A DNA stretch of 55,889 nucleotides from Desulfuromonadales bacterium (GTDB lineage Bacteria; Desulfobacterota; Desulfuromonadia; Desulfuromonadales; BM103): positions 1 to 55,889 of the forward strand of contig JAQYVZ010000025.1 of the NCBI GenBank assembly GCA_030145205.1, read 5' to 3'. This document shows, piece after piece, positions 35,932 to 43,374 of this stretch. The translations under genes were made by a program, and so were the position numbers. Below the pieces are notes generated by a model that worked only from the letters and a program-made list of their open reading frames with translations, searched no databases and was not told where the DNA came from. Position 1 is the first letter of the stretch, and every line of letters starts with the position of its first letter.

Positions 35932-35955
35932 ATTTCGTTAGGGGGTAACTTTTTA

Positions 35956-37713
35956 ATGGTGGAAAGTAACGACAAATTGAACAGCAACGAAGATGAATTC
36001 ATGGATCAGGACTTGATGGACCAGGACTTGGACGGCGATTTCGAAGAAGAGATGGATTTCGAAACCTTGTTTGAAACCAGCATCAAGGAACTGAATGTCG
36101 GCGACGTGGTTTTGGGCACGATCGTTCAGGTAACAGACGACCACGCGGTTGTTGATGTCGGCTACAAGTCGGAAGGTGTTATTCCGCTTGCTGAATTCAA
36201 GGACGAAAAGGGGCAAGTTGCCCTTGAGGTGGGCGATCAGGTTGATGTCCTGTTCGAACGCCGGGAGAACGAGAATGGCTTGATTTCTCTCTCCAAAGAG
36301 AAGGCTGATCGTCAGAAGGTCTGGAATGCTCTTGAAGAAGACGCTGTGATCGAAGGTAAGATCATCGGTCGCATCAAGGGTGGTCTGACCGTTGATATAG
36401 GAGTTCATGCCTTCCTGCCCGGATCCCAGGTTGATCTGCGCCCGGTGCGGAATCTTGAAAAACTGATCGGTGCGAACTTCAACTTCAAGATCATCAAGCT
36501 GAACAAGCGTCGTGGCAACATCGTTCTTTCTCGTCGGGTGTTGCTCGAAGAGGAACGCGAGTCGCTGCGTGCCAATACGCTCGAGACGCTGGCCGAAGAG
36601 CAGGTTGTCGAAGGGATCGTCAAGAACCTCACCGACTACGGCGCGTTTATCGATCTCGGCGGCATCGACGGTCTGCTGCACATCACAGATATGTCCTGGG
36701 GTCGTGTCAACCACCCCTCTGACGTTCTGGCTGTCGGCGACAAGATCGAAGTCAAGATTCTCAAGTACGACCGCGAGCGCGAGCGCGTTTCTCTCGGTCT
36801 CAAGCAGATCACGCCCGATCCTTGGCTGGATGTTGAAACCAAGTACCCGGTCGGCGAGCGCGTTCAGGGTAAAGTGGTCAGCCTGACCGATTACGGCGCA
36901 TTCATCGAACTGGAAGATGGCGTCGAAGGCCTGATCCATGTCTCTGAAATGAGCTGGACCAAGCGCATCAAGCATCCCAACAAGATTCTCACTGTCGGCG
37001 ACGAGGTAGAAACCCTCGTGCTGGCTCTGGATATTCCCAACCGGCGCATCTCGCTTGGCCTCAAGCAGGTTGAGCCGAATCCCTGGGAAGTCATCGGCGA
37101 GAAGTTCCCGGCCGGTACCATCATCGAAGGTCAGGTCAAGAACATCACCGATTTCGGTATCTTCGTCGGCGTTGACGAGGGCATCGACGGTCTGGTGCAC
37201 ATCTCTGACCTCTCCTGGACCAAACGGGTCAAGCATCCTTCCGAGATTTTCAAGAAGGGTGATACGGTCAAGGCTGTCGTGCTGAACATCGACCGTGAAA
37301 ATGAGCGCTTCTCTCTTGGCATCAAGCAGCTGGCCACCGATCCTTGGGATACCATTCCCAAGCTTTACGCGCCCGGCACGATCGTTAAGGGCAAAGTGAC
37401 TTCGGTCACCGATTTCGGTGTATTCCTCGAAGTTGAAGAGGGTATCGAAGGCCTGATCCATGTTTCCGAGCTGAGTGTGGAAAAAGTCGAGACACCTAAA
37501 GACTTTGCCAAGGTCGGTGATGATCTTGAGGCTGTTGTCCTGCACGTCGATACCGTCGACCGTAAGATCGCCCTCTCGATCAAGCAGATCGATTCCCACA
37601 AGGAAAAAGCTCAGGTCCAGGAATTCCTGGGAGCCCAGAAAGAAGCAACCTCCAACTTTGGAGATCTTCTGCAAGGGGCACTGAACCGCAACGGTGATGA
37701 CTCTGCCGAGTAA
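35956..37713 (+). CDS. rpsA: 30S ribosomal protein S1
   Basis: 585 aa from ATG 35956 (GGGGG upstream; an earlier in-frame start at 35878 overlaps the promoter). An acidic N-terminal stretch is followed by six S1 domains; repeats 3-6 are clearest (TDYGAFIDL, TDYGAFIEL, TDFGIFVGV, TDFGVFLEV). Binds mRNA and helps start translation. In some Desulfuromonadia rpsA is fused or adjacent to ispH; here it is neither. A perfect terminator follows. Confidence 0.98.
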   Translation: MVESNDKLNSNEDEFMDQDLMDQDLDGDFEEEMDFETLFETSIKELNVGDVVLGTIVQVTDDHAVVDVGYKSEGVIPLAEFKDEKGQVALEVGDQVDVLFERRENENGLISLSKEKADRQKVWNALEEDAVIEGKIIGRIKGGLTVDIGVHAFLPGSQVDLRPVRNLEKLIGANFNFKIIKLNKRRGNIVLSRRVLLEEERESLRANTLETLAEEQVVEGIVKNLTDYGAFIDLGGIDGLLHITDMSWGRVNHPSDVLAVGDKIEVKILKYDRERERVSLGLKQITPDPWLDVETKYPVGERVQGKVVSLTDYGAFIELEDGVEGLIHVSEMSWTKRIKHPNKILTVGDEVETLVLALDIPNRRISLGLKQVEPNPWEVIGEKFPAGTIIEGQVKNITDFGIFVGVDEGIDGLVHISDLSWTKRVKHPSEIFKKGDTVKAVVLNIDRENERFSLGIKQLATDPWDTIPKLYAPGTIVKGKVTSVTDFGVFLEVEEGIEGLIHVSELSVEKVETPKDFAKVGDDLEAVVLHVDTVDRKIALSIKQIDSHKEKAQVQEFLGAQKEATSNFGDLLQGALNRNGDDSAE

Positions 37714-37733
37714 TACGTCTGTCTTTGAACCGC

Positions 37734-37765
37734 AGCGCCCCCACCAGTGGTGGGGGCGCTTTTTT
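37734..37765 (+). terminator. Intrinsic terminator of rpsA
   Basis: Perfect 12-bp stem AGCGCCCCCACC/GGTGGGGGCGCT with 3-nt loop and six T. The T-tract ends two bases before the annotated sppA ATG. Confidence 0.95.
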
Positions 37766-37767
37766 GG

Positions 37768-38667
37768 ATGACGGCCGTGAAAAAACGCCCCTTCATTATC
37801 GCATCGATGCTGCTCGCCGGATTGTTTGTTTTTTTCCTGGTGTTAGCGCTGAGTGTCGCCAGTCTGACTGGACGTTCGAACCAGTTTGCACTCGGTGACA
37901 AGGTTGGGGTCGTCGAAGTCCTCGGCGTCATTACGTCATCTTCAGCAATTATCGAGCAGCTTCACGAATACCGGGATGATGCTTCGATTAAGGCTGTTGT
38001 CCTGCGGGTAGACTCTCCAGGGGGCGGCGTCGGCCCTTCCCAGGAGATTCATGACGAAGTCCGGCTTTTGCAGGACATCAAGCCGGTTGTCGTTTCCATG
38101 GGTTCAGCAGCGGCATCTGGCGGCTATTATGTTGCCGCACCGGCCGAGCTGATTATTGCCAACCCTGGGACAATTACCGGCAGTATCGGTGTGATCATGG
38201 AATTTACTAATTTCCAGGATCTGCTTGAAAAGATCGGTCTGCGTAGCCAAGTCGTCAAGAGCGGTCAGCACAAGGATATCGGTTCTCCTGTCCGGCCAAT
38301 GACGGATGAAGATCGCGCTATTTTGCAGGCCATGATTGATGATGTTCACAGCCAGTTTATTGAGGCTGTTGCCGCTGGTCGTGATCTGCCTGCCGAAAAG
38401 GTGCGTGAGCTTGCTGATGGGCGAATCTTTACAGGACGTCAGGCGAGTGAACTGGGTTTGGTAGATGAATTGGGCGGATTACAGGTTGCGATCCGGAGGG
38501 CCGCTGAGCTGGGTGGCATTGATGGGGAGCCTCACGTGGTCTATCCCCCGGAAGAAAAACCGCGGCTGATTGATTTTCTTATTGAAGAATCTATCCAGAG
38601 ACTGCATCATGCCCTGCAGCAGGAAAATCGGGCAGGGTTTCAGTACCTCTGGCCTGGAGTGAAATAG
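37768..38667 (+). CDS. sppA: Signal peptide peptidase SppA, short form
   Basis: 299 aa from ATG 37768; GTG 37777 (then KKRPFIIAS) is a plausible alternative. An earlier GTG at 37747 lies inside the rpsA terminator and is rejected. One N-terminal membrane segment (about 10-30). S49 core with RVDSPGGGVGPSQEI (about 83-97), the catalytic Ser in MGSAAASGGYYVAAP (about 111-125), and a later conserved Lys near SGQHKDIGSPVRP. Degrades cleaved signal peptides in the inner membrane. The start is unusually close to the upstream terminator. Confidence 0.93.
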   Translation: MTAVKKRPFIIASMLLAGLFVFFLVLALSVASLTGRSNQFALGDKVGVVEVLGVITSSSAIIEQLHEYRDDASIKAVVLRVDSPGGGVGPSQEIHDEVRLLQDIKPVVVSMGSAAASGGYYVAAPAELIIANPGTITGSIGVIMEFTNFQDLLEKIGLRSQVVKSGQHKDIGSPVRPMTDEDRAILQAMIDDVHSQFIEAVAAGRDLPAEKVRELADGRIFTGRQASELGLVDELGGLQVAIRRAAELGGIDGEPHVVYPPEEKPRLIDFLIEESIQRLHHALQQENRAGFQYLWPGVK

Positions 38668-38743
38668 AGTACTTGATTTCCGGGCGTGTTCATTTTGCAG
38701 AGACGTCTGCGGATTGAAACGAACATTGCCCAAGGAGGATGAA

Positions 38744-39022
38744 ATGACCAAGAGTGAGTTGATTGAAATTTTGACCGAAACCAACGACATGCTGAACAAG
38801 CGTGAAGCTGAGTTGATTGTCAATACGATATTTGACGGCATTGGCCAGGCTCTGGTTGGCGGAGACCGTGTTGAAATTCGCGGCTTTGGCTCTTTCACTG
38901 TCAGGGATCGCGATGCTCGCGAGGCACGCAACCCGAAGAGCGGTGAAATTGTACAGATCCCCGCCAAGAAGACCCCTTTCTTCAAAACAGGTAAGGAGTT
39001 GCGAGAGCGGGTGAACGTCTGA
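38744..39022 (+). CDS. ihfB: Integration host factor/HU-family DNA-binding protein (beta type)
   Basis: 92 aa from ATG 38744, six bases after AAGGAGG. DNABII fold: MTKSELIEIL N-terminus, GGDRVEIRGFGSFTVRDR arm base, and ARNPKSGEIVQIPAKKTPFF beta-arm with the intercalating Pro. Length and arm fit IHF-beta; HU cannot be fully excluded. Follows sppA, as in related genomes (order recalled from memory). Confidence 0.92.
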   Translation: MTKSELIEILTETNDMLNKREAELIVNTIFDGIGQALVGGDRVEIRGFGSFTVRDRDAREARNPKSGEIVQIPAKKTPFFKTGKELRERVNV

Positions 39023-39046
39023 TCCGCAGGACCGCAAACTGAAACG

Positions 39047-39083
39047 AAAAAACCCCCCGATCTGGCAAGGTCGGGGGGTTTTT
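39047..39083. terminator. Bidirectional terminator shared by ihfB and 6S RNA
   Basis: AACCCCCCGA/TCGGGGGGTT, 10-bp perfect stem, 10-nt loop, A-tract on one side and T-tract on the other. Confidence 0.93.
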
Positions 39084-39087
39084 GTTT

Positions 39088-39290
39088 AACACTCCGGAAT
39101 GCCGCCGCGCACCTGAAGAAAAGACCGGTGGCGTCCAAGAGCGCCCAGGATAATCGCTTTAGGCGTCCCGCTCAAGGGCGGGCTTGCTCACCACGATCAT
39201 ACGCTGCTGGCAGAGACTGTAATCAGTTGGTCAAGGCTCCCGGCAGCACGCGCGCATTCCAGAGGATGTGAAAGAACTTGGTTGATGTTT
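39088..39290 (-). ncRNA. ssrS: 6S RNA
   Basis: Read on the minus strand. The ends pair as in 6S RNA: CTCTGGAATGC (39264-39254) with GCATTCCGGAG (39102-39092), 11 bp with one G-U. The 3' end GCGGCGGCATTCCGGAG closely matches the E. coli 6S 3' end. The internal GGTGAGCAAGCCCGCCC ... GGGACGCCTAAAG matches the conserved GGTGAGCA...GAAGCCTTAAA region, and GGGAGCCTTGACC lies on the 5' side. 6S RNA mimics an open promoter and sequesters sigma-70 RNA polymerase. The mature 5' end is uncertain: transcription likely starts near 39290, with processing to about 39268. Confidence 0.9.
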
Positions 39291-39297
39291 CATCTTC

Positions 39298-39325
39298 ATG
39301 ATAGCATTCCCCCCCTGTGTGTCAA
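39298..39325 (-). promoter_or_regulatory. Promoter of ssrS
   Basis: Minus strand TTGACA (39325-39320), 16-bp spacer, TATCAT (39303-39298). Strong sigma-70 match about 8 bp before the inferred RNA start. Confidence 0.8.
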
Positions 39326-39413
39326 ACGATTTCGGGGCCTTTTTTAGAAATTTTTAAGGTTGAGCCGGTTAGTCAAGTCAATCCGGCAGCTTAACCATTT
39401 CAGGTTTTTTCTA

Positions 39414-40373
39414 GTGGCAGTTAATCAAAAAAATCTTTTCAGATTGAACGTCAGGATGACGGATTCCGGTCTGCGGCTGGACCAGTTTTTGGCCGACCAG
39501 TGTGATGGCCTGAGCCGGACTTTGGCGCGTAAGGTGATCAATCTCGGAGGTGTTCATCTGGATGGTCGACGCACCCGTCGCTGTGGTCAGACAGTCACAG
39601 CAGGTCAGGGGGTTGAGGTCTACATCGATGGCGGCCCCTTTGAACCCTTCCGTCTGGCCCCTGCTCAGGTCCTGTACCAGGATCGCTTCCTGATTGGTCT
39701 GGACAAACCTGCCGGGGTGGCCACACAGCCAACGCCGGCACGTTATAAGGGCACACTTTACGAAGCTCTGAGTGTTTATCTGGATGACGCCCGGCCGCAA
39801 CAGCGCAAGCCGGGGATCGGCATGGTCCAGCGTCTTGACCGGGATACCAGCGGCGTTATGGTGTTTTCGATTCATCCGCAAGCGCATAAAAACCTCACCG
39901 AGGCCTTTCGCAGCAAACAGGTCCGCAAGCTCTACCTGGCCTTGGTCACCGGTCAGGTTGACGAGCCCCAGGGTGTGATTACCTCGGAGCTGGCACGTCG
40001 GCGTTCCACGAACCTGATGGTGTCGGTGGCAAAAGGCGGCAAATACGCAGAGACCCGCTACCGGGTGCTGGAGGATCTGGGCTGCGCCAGCCTGCTTGAA
40101 GTTGAAATTCCGACCGGCCGTTCCCACCAGATCCGGGCCCACTTTGCCGAACAGGGCCACCCGCTGTTGGGGGACACGGCTTACGGCGGTCCGAACTCGA
40201 TCGATGGTCTGATCATACCGCGTCAGATGCTACACGCCCGCGAGTTGCAGCTCAACCATCCGGTCAGCGCTGAGGTGATGACGCTGCAAGCCGAGTTGCC
40301 GGACGACTTTCAGCGGGTTCTTGAAGCGTTGAAAGACAAGGTGAAACCAAAAAAGCTTTGTGACGCTGATTAA
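39414..40373 (+). CDS. RluA-family pseudouridine synthase with S4 domain
   Basis: 319 aa from GTG 39414; TTG 39360 and ATG 39456 are other possible starts and the choice is uncertain. S4 RNA-binding domain at the N terminus (GLRLDQFLADQ), then the catalytic motif RLDRDTSGVMVFS with the essential Asp. GRSHQIRAHFAEQGHPLLGD follows. It isomerises uridine in 23S rRNA or tRNA. The exact target (RluC, RluD or other) cannot be told. Diverges from the 6S RNA promoter. Confidence 0.92.
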   Translation: MAVNQKNLFRLNVRMTDSGLRLDQFLADQCDGLSRTLARKVINLGGVHLDGRRTRRCGQTVTAGQGVEVYIDGGPFEPFRLAPAQVLYQDRFLIGLDKPAGVATQPTPARYKGTLYEALSVYLDDARPQQRKPGIGMVQRLDRDTSGVMVFSIHPQAHKNLTEAFRSKQVRKLYLALVTGQVDEPQGVITSELARRRSTNLMVSVAKGGKYAETRYRVLEDLGCASLLEVEIPTGRSHQIRAHFAEQGHPLLGDTAYGGPNSIDGLIIPRQMLHARELQLNHPVSAEVMTLQAELPDDFQRVLEALKDKVKPKKLCDAD

Positions 40374-40514
40374 TGCTGAAAAGTCGGATTTAAAGCTTAA
40401 AAACAGAATGTAATTTTTGCTTTTGGCCCTGGTTTTTCTGCTGTATTCTCTGTTGGCGATTCGGTATCCTAGCGGCTGTTTTGATAAGACGTTCTCACCT
40501 GGAACACGAAAATT

Positions 40515-41288
40515 ATGTATTTCCCGCAAATCGATCCCATCATTTTTACAATCGGCCCCTTGGCCATCCGCTGGTACGGCATGATGTACCTGCTCGGATT
40601 TGGTGCCGCCTACCTGTTAATTCGTCATCTGATTCACTTGCGGGCCTTACCTCTGGCCAAGGACAAAGTCGCTGACCTGCTGTTTTATGCCATTCTCGGC
40701 GTGATTGTCGGTGGGCGGTTCGGCTATGTCTGTTTCTACAATCTGCCCTGGTACCTGGATCATCCGTTGGAGATCATGTCGATCTGGCGCGGTGGCATGA
40801 GCTTCCATGGCGGCTTGCTCGGCGTTGTTGTCGCCGTTCTGCTGTTCTGTCGCCGTAACAACCTGTCGATCCTGCTGACCGGTGATATCATGGTTGCGGC
40901 AACCCCCATCGGCCTCGGCCTCGGTCGGGTCGGTAACTTCATCAACGCCGAACTCTGGGGCCGTGTCACCGATCAGCCGTGGGGCGTGATTTTTCCCGGT
41001 GCCGGGCCTTTCCCGCGCCATCCCAGCCAGTTGTATGAGGCTCTGCTGGAGGGACTGGTCCTGTTCGTGATTCTCTACGGCCTGCATCGGCTCAAGGTCT
41101 CTGAAGGGGTGCCGTTTTTCTCCTTTTTTCTCGGTTACGGCATCTTCCGCTTTTGTGTGGAATTTTTTCGCCAGCCCGATGCGCATCTTGGTTCTCTCTG
41201 GGGCGGCGCCACCATGGGACAGATGCTGTGCATCCCAATGATCCTGTTCGGGGTGATTGGGTTGGTTAGAGTTGTGTGGGGAAAATGA
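40515..41288 (+). CDS. lgt: Prolipoprotein diacylglyceryl transferase
   Basis: 257 aa, seven predicted membrane segments. Conserved GGRFGYV, the SFHGGLLG motif and the signature RVGNFINAELWGR; HPSQLYEA follows. Transfers diacylglycerol from phosphatidylglycerol to the lipobox cysteine. Several lipoproteins in the window (9.2, 47.3, 49.1 and 50.1 kb) would be its substrates. A family A repeat follows the stop codon by 10 bp. Confidence 0.97.
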   Translation: MYFPQIDPIIFTIGPLAIRWYGMMYLLGFGAAYLLIRHLIHLRALPLAKDKVADLLFYAILGVIVGGRFGYVCFYNLPWYLDHPLEIMSIWRGGMSFHGGLLGVVVAVLLFCRRNNLSILLTGDIMVAATPIGLGLGRVGNFINAELWGRVTDQPWGVIFPGAGPFPRHPSQLYEALLEGLVLFVILYGLHRLKVSEGVPFFSFFLGYGIFRFCVEFFRQPDAHLGSLWGGATMGQMLCIPMILFGVIGLVRVVWGK

Positions 41289-41298
41289 AAAAAACATT

Positions 41299-41428
41299 TA
41301 GCCGCAGATGCACGCCGATGTACGCAGATAAGTCAAAATAAATGCTTAGGGTTTAAAGTATTTAAACAAAAATAAGCGTTTTAGGTTGTGATTTAAAATC
41401 AGCGTAAATCGGTGTGCATCTGCGGCCA
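41299..41428 (+). repeat. Family A repeat, copy 3
   Basis: TAGCCGCAGATGCACGCCG ... ATCGGTGTGCATCTGCGGCC, between lgt and the HAD gene. Confidence 0.85.
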
Positions 41429-41458
41429 TAATGTCTTTGCTTTCCCCCCCCCAGATGG

Positions 41459-42094
41459 ATGATGTGCTCCATGATGAATATTTCCGGAATTATCTTTGAT
41501 TGTGATGGTGTCCTGTTTGAGAGCAAACGGGCCAACCTGGCTTACTACAACGCTATTCTGGATGCGTTTGGTGCGCCCTTGGTGGAAGAGGCCGACCGGG
41601 AGAAGACCCATCTCTGCCACACTGCGGCCAGTCCCCTGGTGCTGACCACGCTGCTGGGTGAAGAGCGTGCTGCGGAGGCACTGGAATACGCCGCAGGGCT
41701 TGATTATCGGCGGTTCATTCCGGAGATGCAGCCAGAACCGGGCATGAGCGACGTTCTGGCGCAACTGGCAACCCGCTACCCCCTTGCGGTCGCCACCAAC
41801 CGCGGCACCAGCATGCCGGAAATCATCCAGCACTTCAAACTGGACGATCATTTCCACACCGTGGTGACCAGCCGTGATGTGCCACGCCCCAAGCCGTATC
41901 CCGATATGCTGTTCGAGGCCGCCCGCCGGATGCAGCTGACTCCGCAAGAGCTGCTGTTTATCGGCGATTCAGAACTTGACCAGGCCGCCGCCGAATCAGC
42001 CGGGATGGCCTTCGCTGCATACGGTCCGACACTGGATGCCGAGGTGCAGTTTCAAAGCTTCGGGGAGATTTTGGAGAGTTTGGGTGGGGGTTGA
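41459..42094 (+). CDS. HAD-family phosphatase (phosphoglycolate phosphatase-like)
   Basis: 211 aa if started at ATG 41459; other ATGs at 41471 and 41474 are equally possible and no clear ribosome site decides. Motif I FDCDGVLFES with both Asp, motif II ATNRGTS, motif III Lys in RPKPYPDML, and motif IV GDSELDQAAA. A helical cap lies between I and II. Likely hydrolyses a small phosphorylated metabolite; the substrate is not predictable. Confidence 0.88.
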   Translation: MMCSMMNISGIIFDCDGVLFESKRANLAYYNAILDAFGAPLVEEADREKTHLCHTAASPLVLTTLLGEERAAEALEYAAGLDYRRFIPEMQPEPGMSDVLAQLATRYPLAVATNRGTSMPEIIQHFKLDDHFHTVVTSRDVPRPKPYPDMLFEAARRMQLTPQELLFIGDSELDQAAAESAGMAFAAYGPTLDAEVQFQSFGEILESLGGG

Positions 42095-42111
42095 AACAAC
42101 CGGGAGTGACA

Positions 42112-42262
42112 TTTTAAAATTAACGCTGAGTCGCAGAGGCACAGAGAAAAACTGAAAGACTAAATGTTTTTGGTTTTAACCCTTAGCCTGAAGGTTTTGC
42201 TTGTCCTCTGCATCTCCGCGACTCAGCGTTAAAATGGGTTTTCTCCGTGTTCTCCGTGATGA
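42112..42262 (+). repeat. Family B repeat, copy 3 (inverted relative to copy 2)
   Basis: ATTAACGCTGAGTCGCAGAGG ... CATCTCCGCGACTCAGCGTTA. Its reverse complement matches copy 2 (29552-29710) closely through the core. It lies between convergent genes and stops 6 bp short of the next stop codon. Confidence 0.85.
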
Positions 42263-42268
42263 CAATCC

Positions 42269-42688
42269 CTAAAGGTTCTTCTTCATCTCCAGCACATGTC
42301 CATCGCGGGTCGGGGTGTAGGTGACCTCGTCCATGACGCTATGGATGATAAAGATGCCGCGACCATGCTCGTCCATGGGCGGGCGCGGGTCAGCGAACTG
42401 GCGGATGTCGAATCCCTGACCATGGTCGTAGACACGCATGATCAGCTGGCGGTCGACGATGCTGATTTCAATGTGTACCTGCTTGGTGGGGTCCGCTTCG
42501 TTGGCGTGGCGGATGGCGTTGGCCATCGCTTCGGTCAGCACCAGGTTGAGGTCGTAAGCCAGCTTCTCTTTGTCGCCATCGTAATGTTTGAGCGCCCGGG
42601 CGATATTCTCACCGATATGACCGATCAGACACAGGTATCGGGTCTGATTGGGAACCTTGATGTCGACAGCAACGCGGTCAGTAGGCAT
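42269..42688 (-). CDS. Anti-sigma-factor-type serine kinase (RsbW/SpoIIAB-like HATPase)
   Basis: 139 aa, a single GHKL ATPase domain. N-box EAMANAIRHANEAD, G1 box DHGQGFD and G2-like GRGIFIIHSVMD are intact. In partner switching such kinases phosphorylate a STAS protein and bind a target, often a sigma factor. The STAS partner is encoded 58 bp upstream and the opposing phosphatase upstream of that. No sigma factor gene is nearby, so the final target is unknown. Confidence 0.92.
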   Translation of the reverse strand: MPTDRVAVDIKVPNQTRYLCLIGHIGENIARALKHYDGDKEKLAYDLNLVLTEAMANAIRHANEADPTKQVHIEISIVDRQLIMRVYDHGQGFDIRQFADPRPPMDEHGRGIFIIHSVMDEVTYTPTRDGHVLEMKKNL

Positions 42689-42746
42689 CGGTTTGCTCGG
42701 GTCTCTGCGCCTGTCATGTGACGTACGGCGCAGGTTAGGGTAACGG

Positions 42747-43085
42747 TTAGAAACTGGCGAGGGCGTCTTCCGGGTCGGTGAAAATCTCGAAGACCCGGTG
42801 CAGGCGCGTCAACTCAAACATCGACTTGACCTGCAGCTGCAGCCCGGCAAGTTTCAGGCTGCCGCTGCGGGAGCTGGCATTCTTGAAGCCGGAGACGAGG
42901 GCGCCCAGGCCGGACGAGTCGACAAAGCGAACATCCGCAAGATCGACGACCAGGTTGCTCTTGCCTTCTTCAAACAGCTTCAGCATCTGCGCTTTGAGCT
43001 CGCCGCTGTTATGCGCATCGAGCCGCTCCTCCTTCACCTGCATCAGCACTGCCGTGCCTTTATCTTCAATCTGCAAATTCATCAA
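42747..43085 (-). CDS. STAS-domain anti-sigma-factor antagonist
   Basis: 112 aa; begins ATGATG after AAGGAG. One STAS domain with the phosphorylation motif VDSSGLGAL (about 54-62), the usual target of the paired kinase. SpoIIAA/RsbV-like. Operonic with the kinase gene downstream. A 290-bp gap with a family A repeat separates it from the phosphatase gene. Confidence 0.93.
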   Translation of the reverse strand: MMNLQIEDKGTAVLMQVKEERLDAHNSGELKAQMLKLFEEGKSNLVVDLADVRFVDSSGLGALVSGFKNASSRSGSLKLAGLQLQVKSMFELTRLHRVFEIFTDPEDALASF

Positions 43086-43188
43086 AATACTCCTTAGTCG
43101 GGATGATATTTTTATGGTGTTGTCAGCATGGTCACTGCTAACATTTTAGCACACTCAAATCGGCTGTGCGAAAAGCTAATTCTTTTTT

Positions 43189-43341
43189 TAGCCGCTGCCA
43201 GAAGTAGGTGCCTTGAGGCAATGCACGCCGATTTACGCTGATTTAAAATCAAACCCAAAATCCTTGTTTCTGTTTAAAGCCTTTAAAATCCAAAGCATTG
43301 GTTTTTGACTTATCCGCGCACATCGGCGTGGATCAGCGGCC
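43189..43341 (-). repeat. Family A repeat, copy 4 (with insertion)
   Basis: TAGCCGCTG, then about 22 bp not seen in other copies, then ATGCACGCCGATTTACG; ends GGCGTGGATCAGCGGCC. It lies in the gap between the SSS-SpoIIE gene and the STAS gene. Confidence 0.8.
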
Positions 43342-43374
43342 ATAAACTCTTTGCTTATGATTTATCCTCATCAC

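Noticed and set aside
35953-37674. 573-codon minus-strand open frame opposite rpsA
   Set aside because: Exact shadow of the six S1 repeats; no ribosome site and no recognisable protein.
37747-37767. GTG start for sppA at 37747
   Set aside because: Lies inside the 12-bp rpsA terminator stem.
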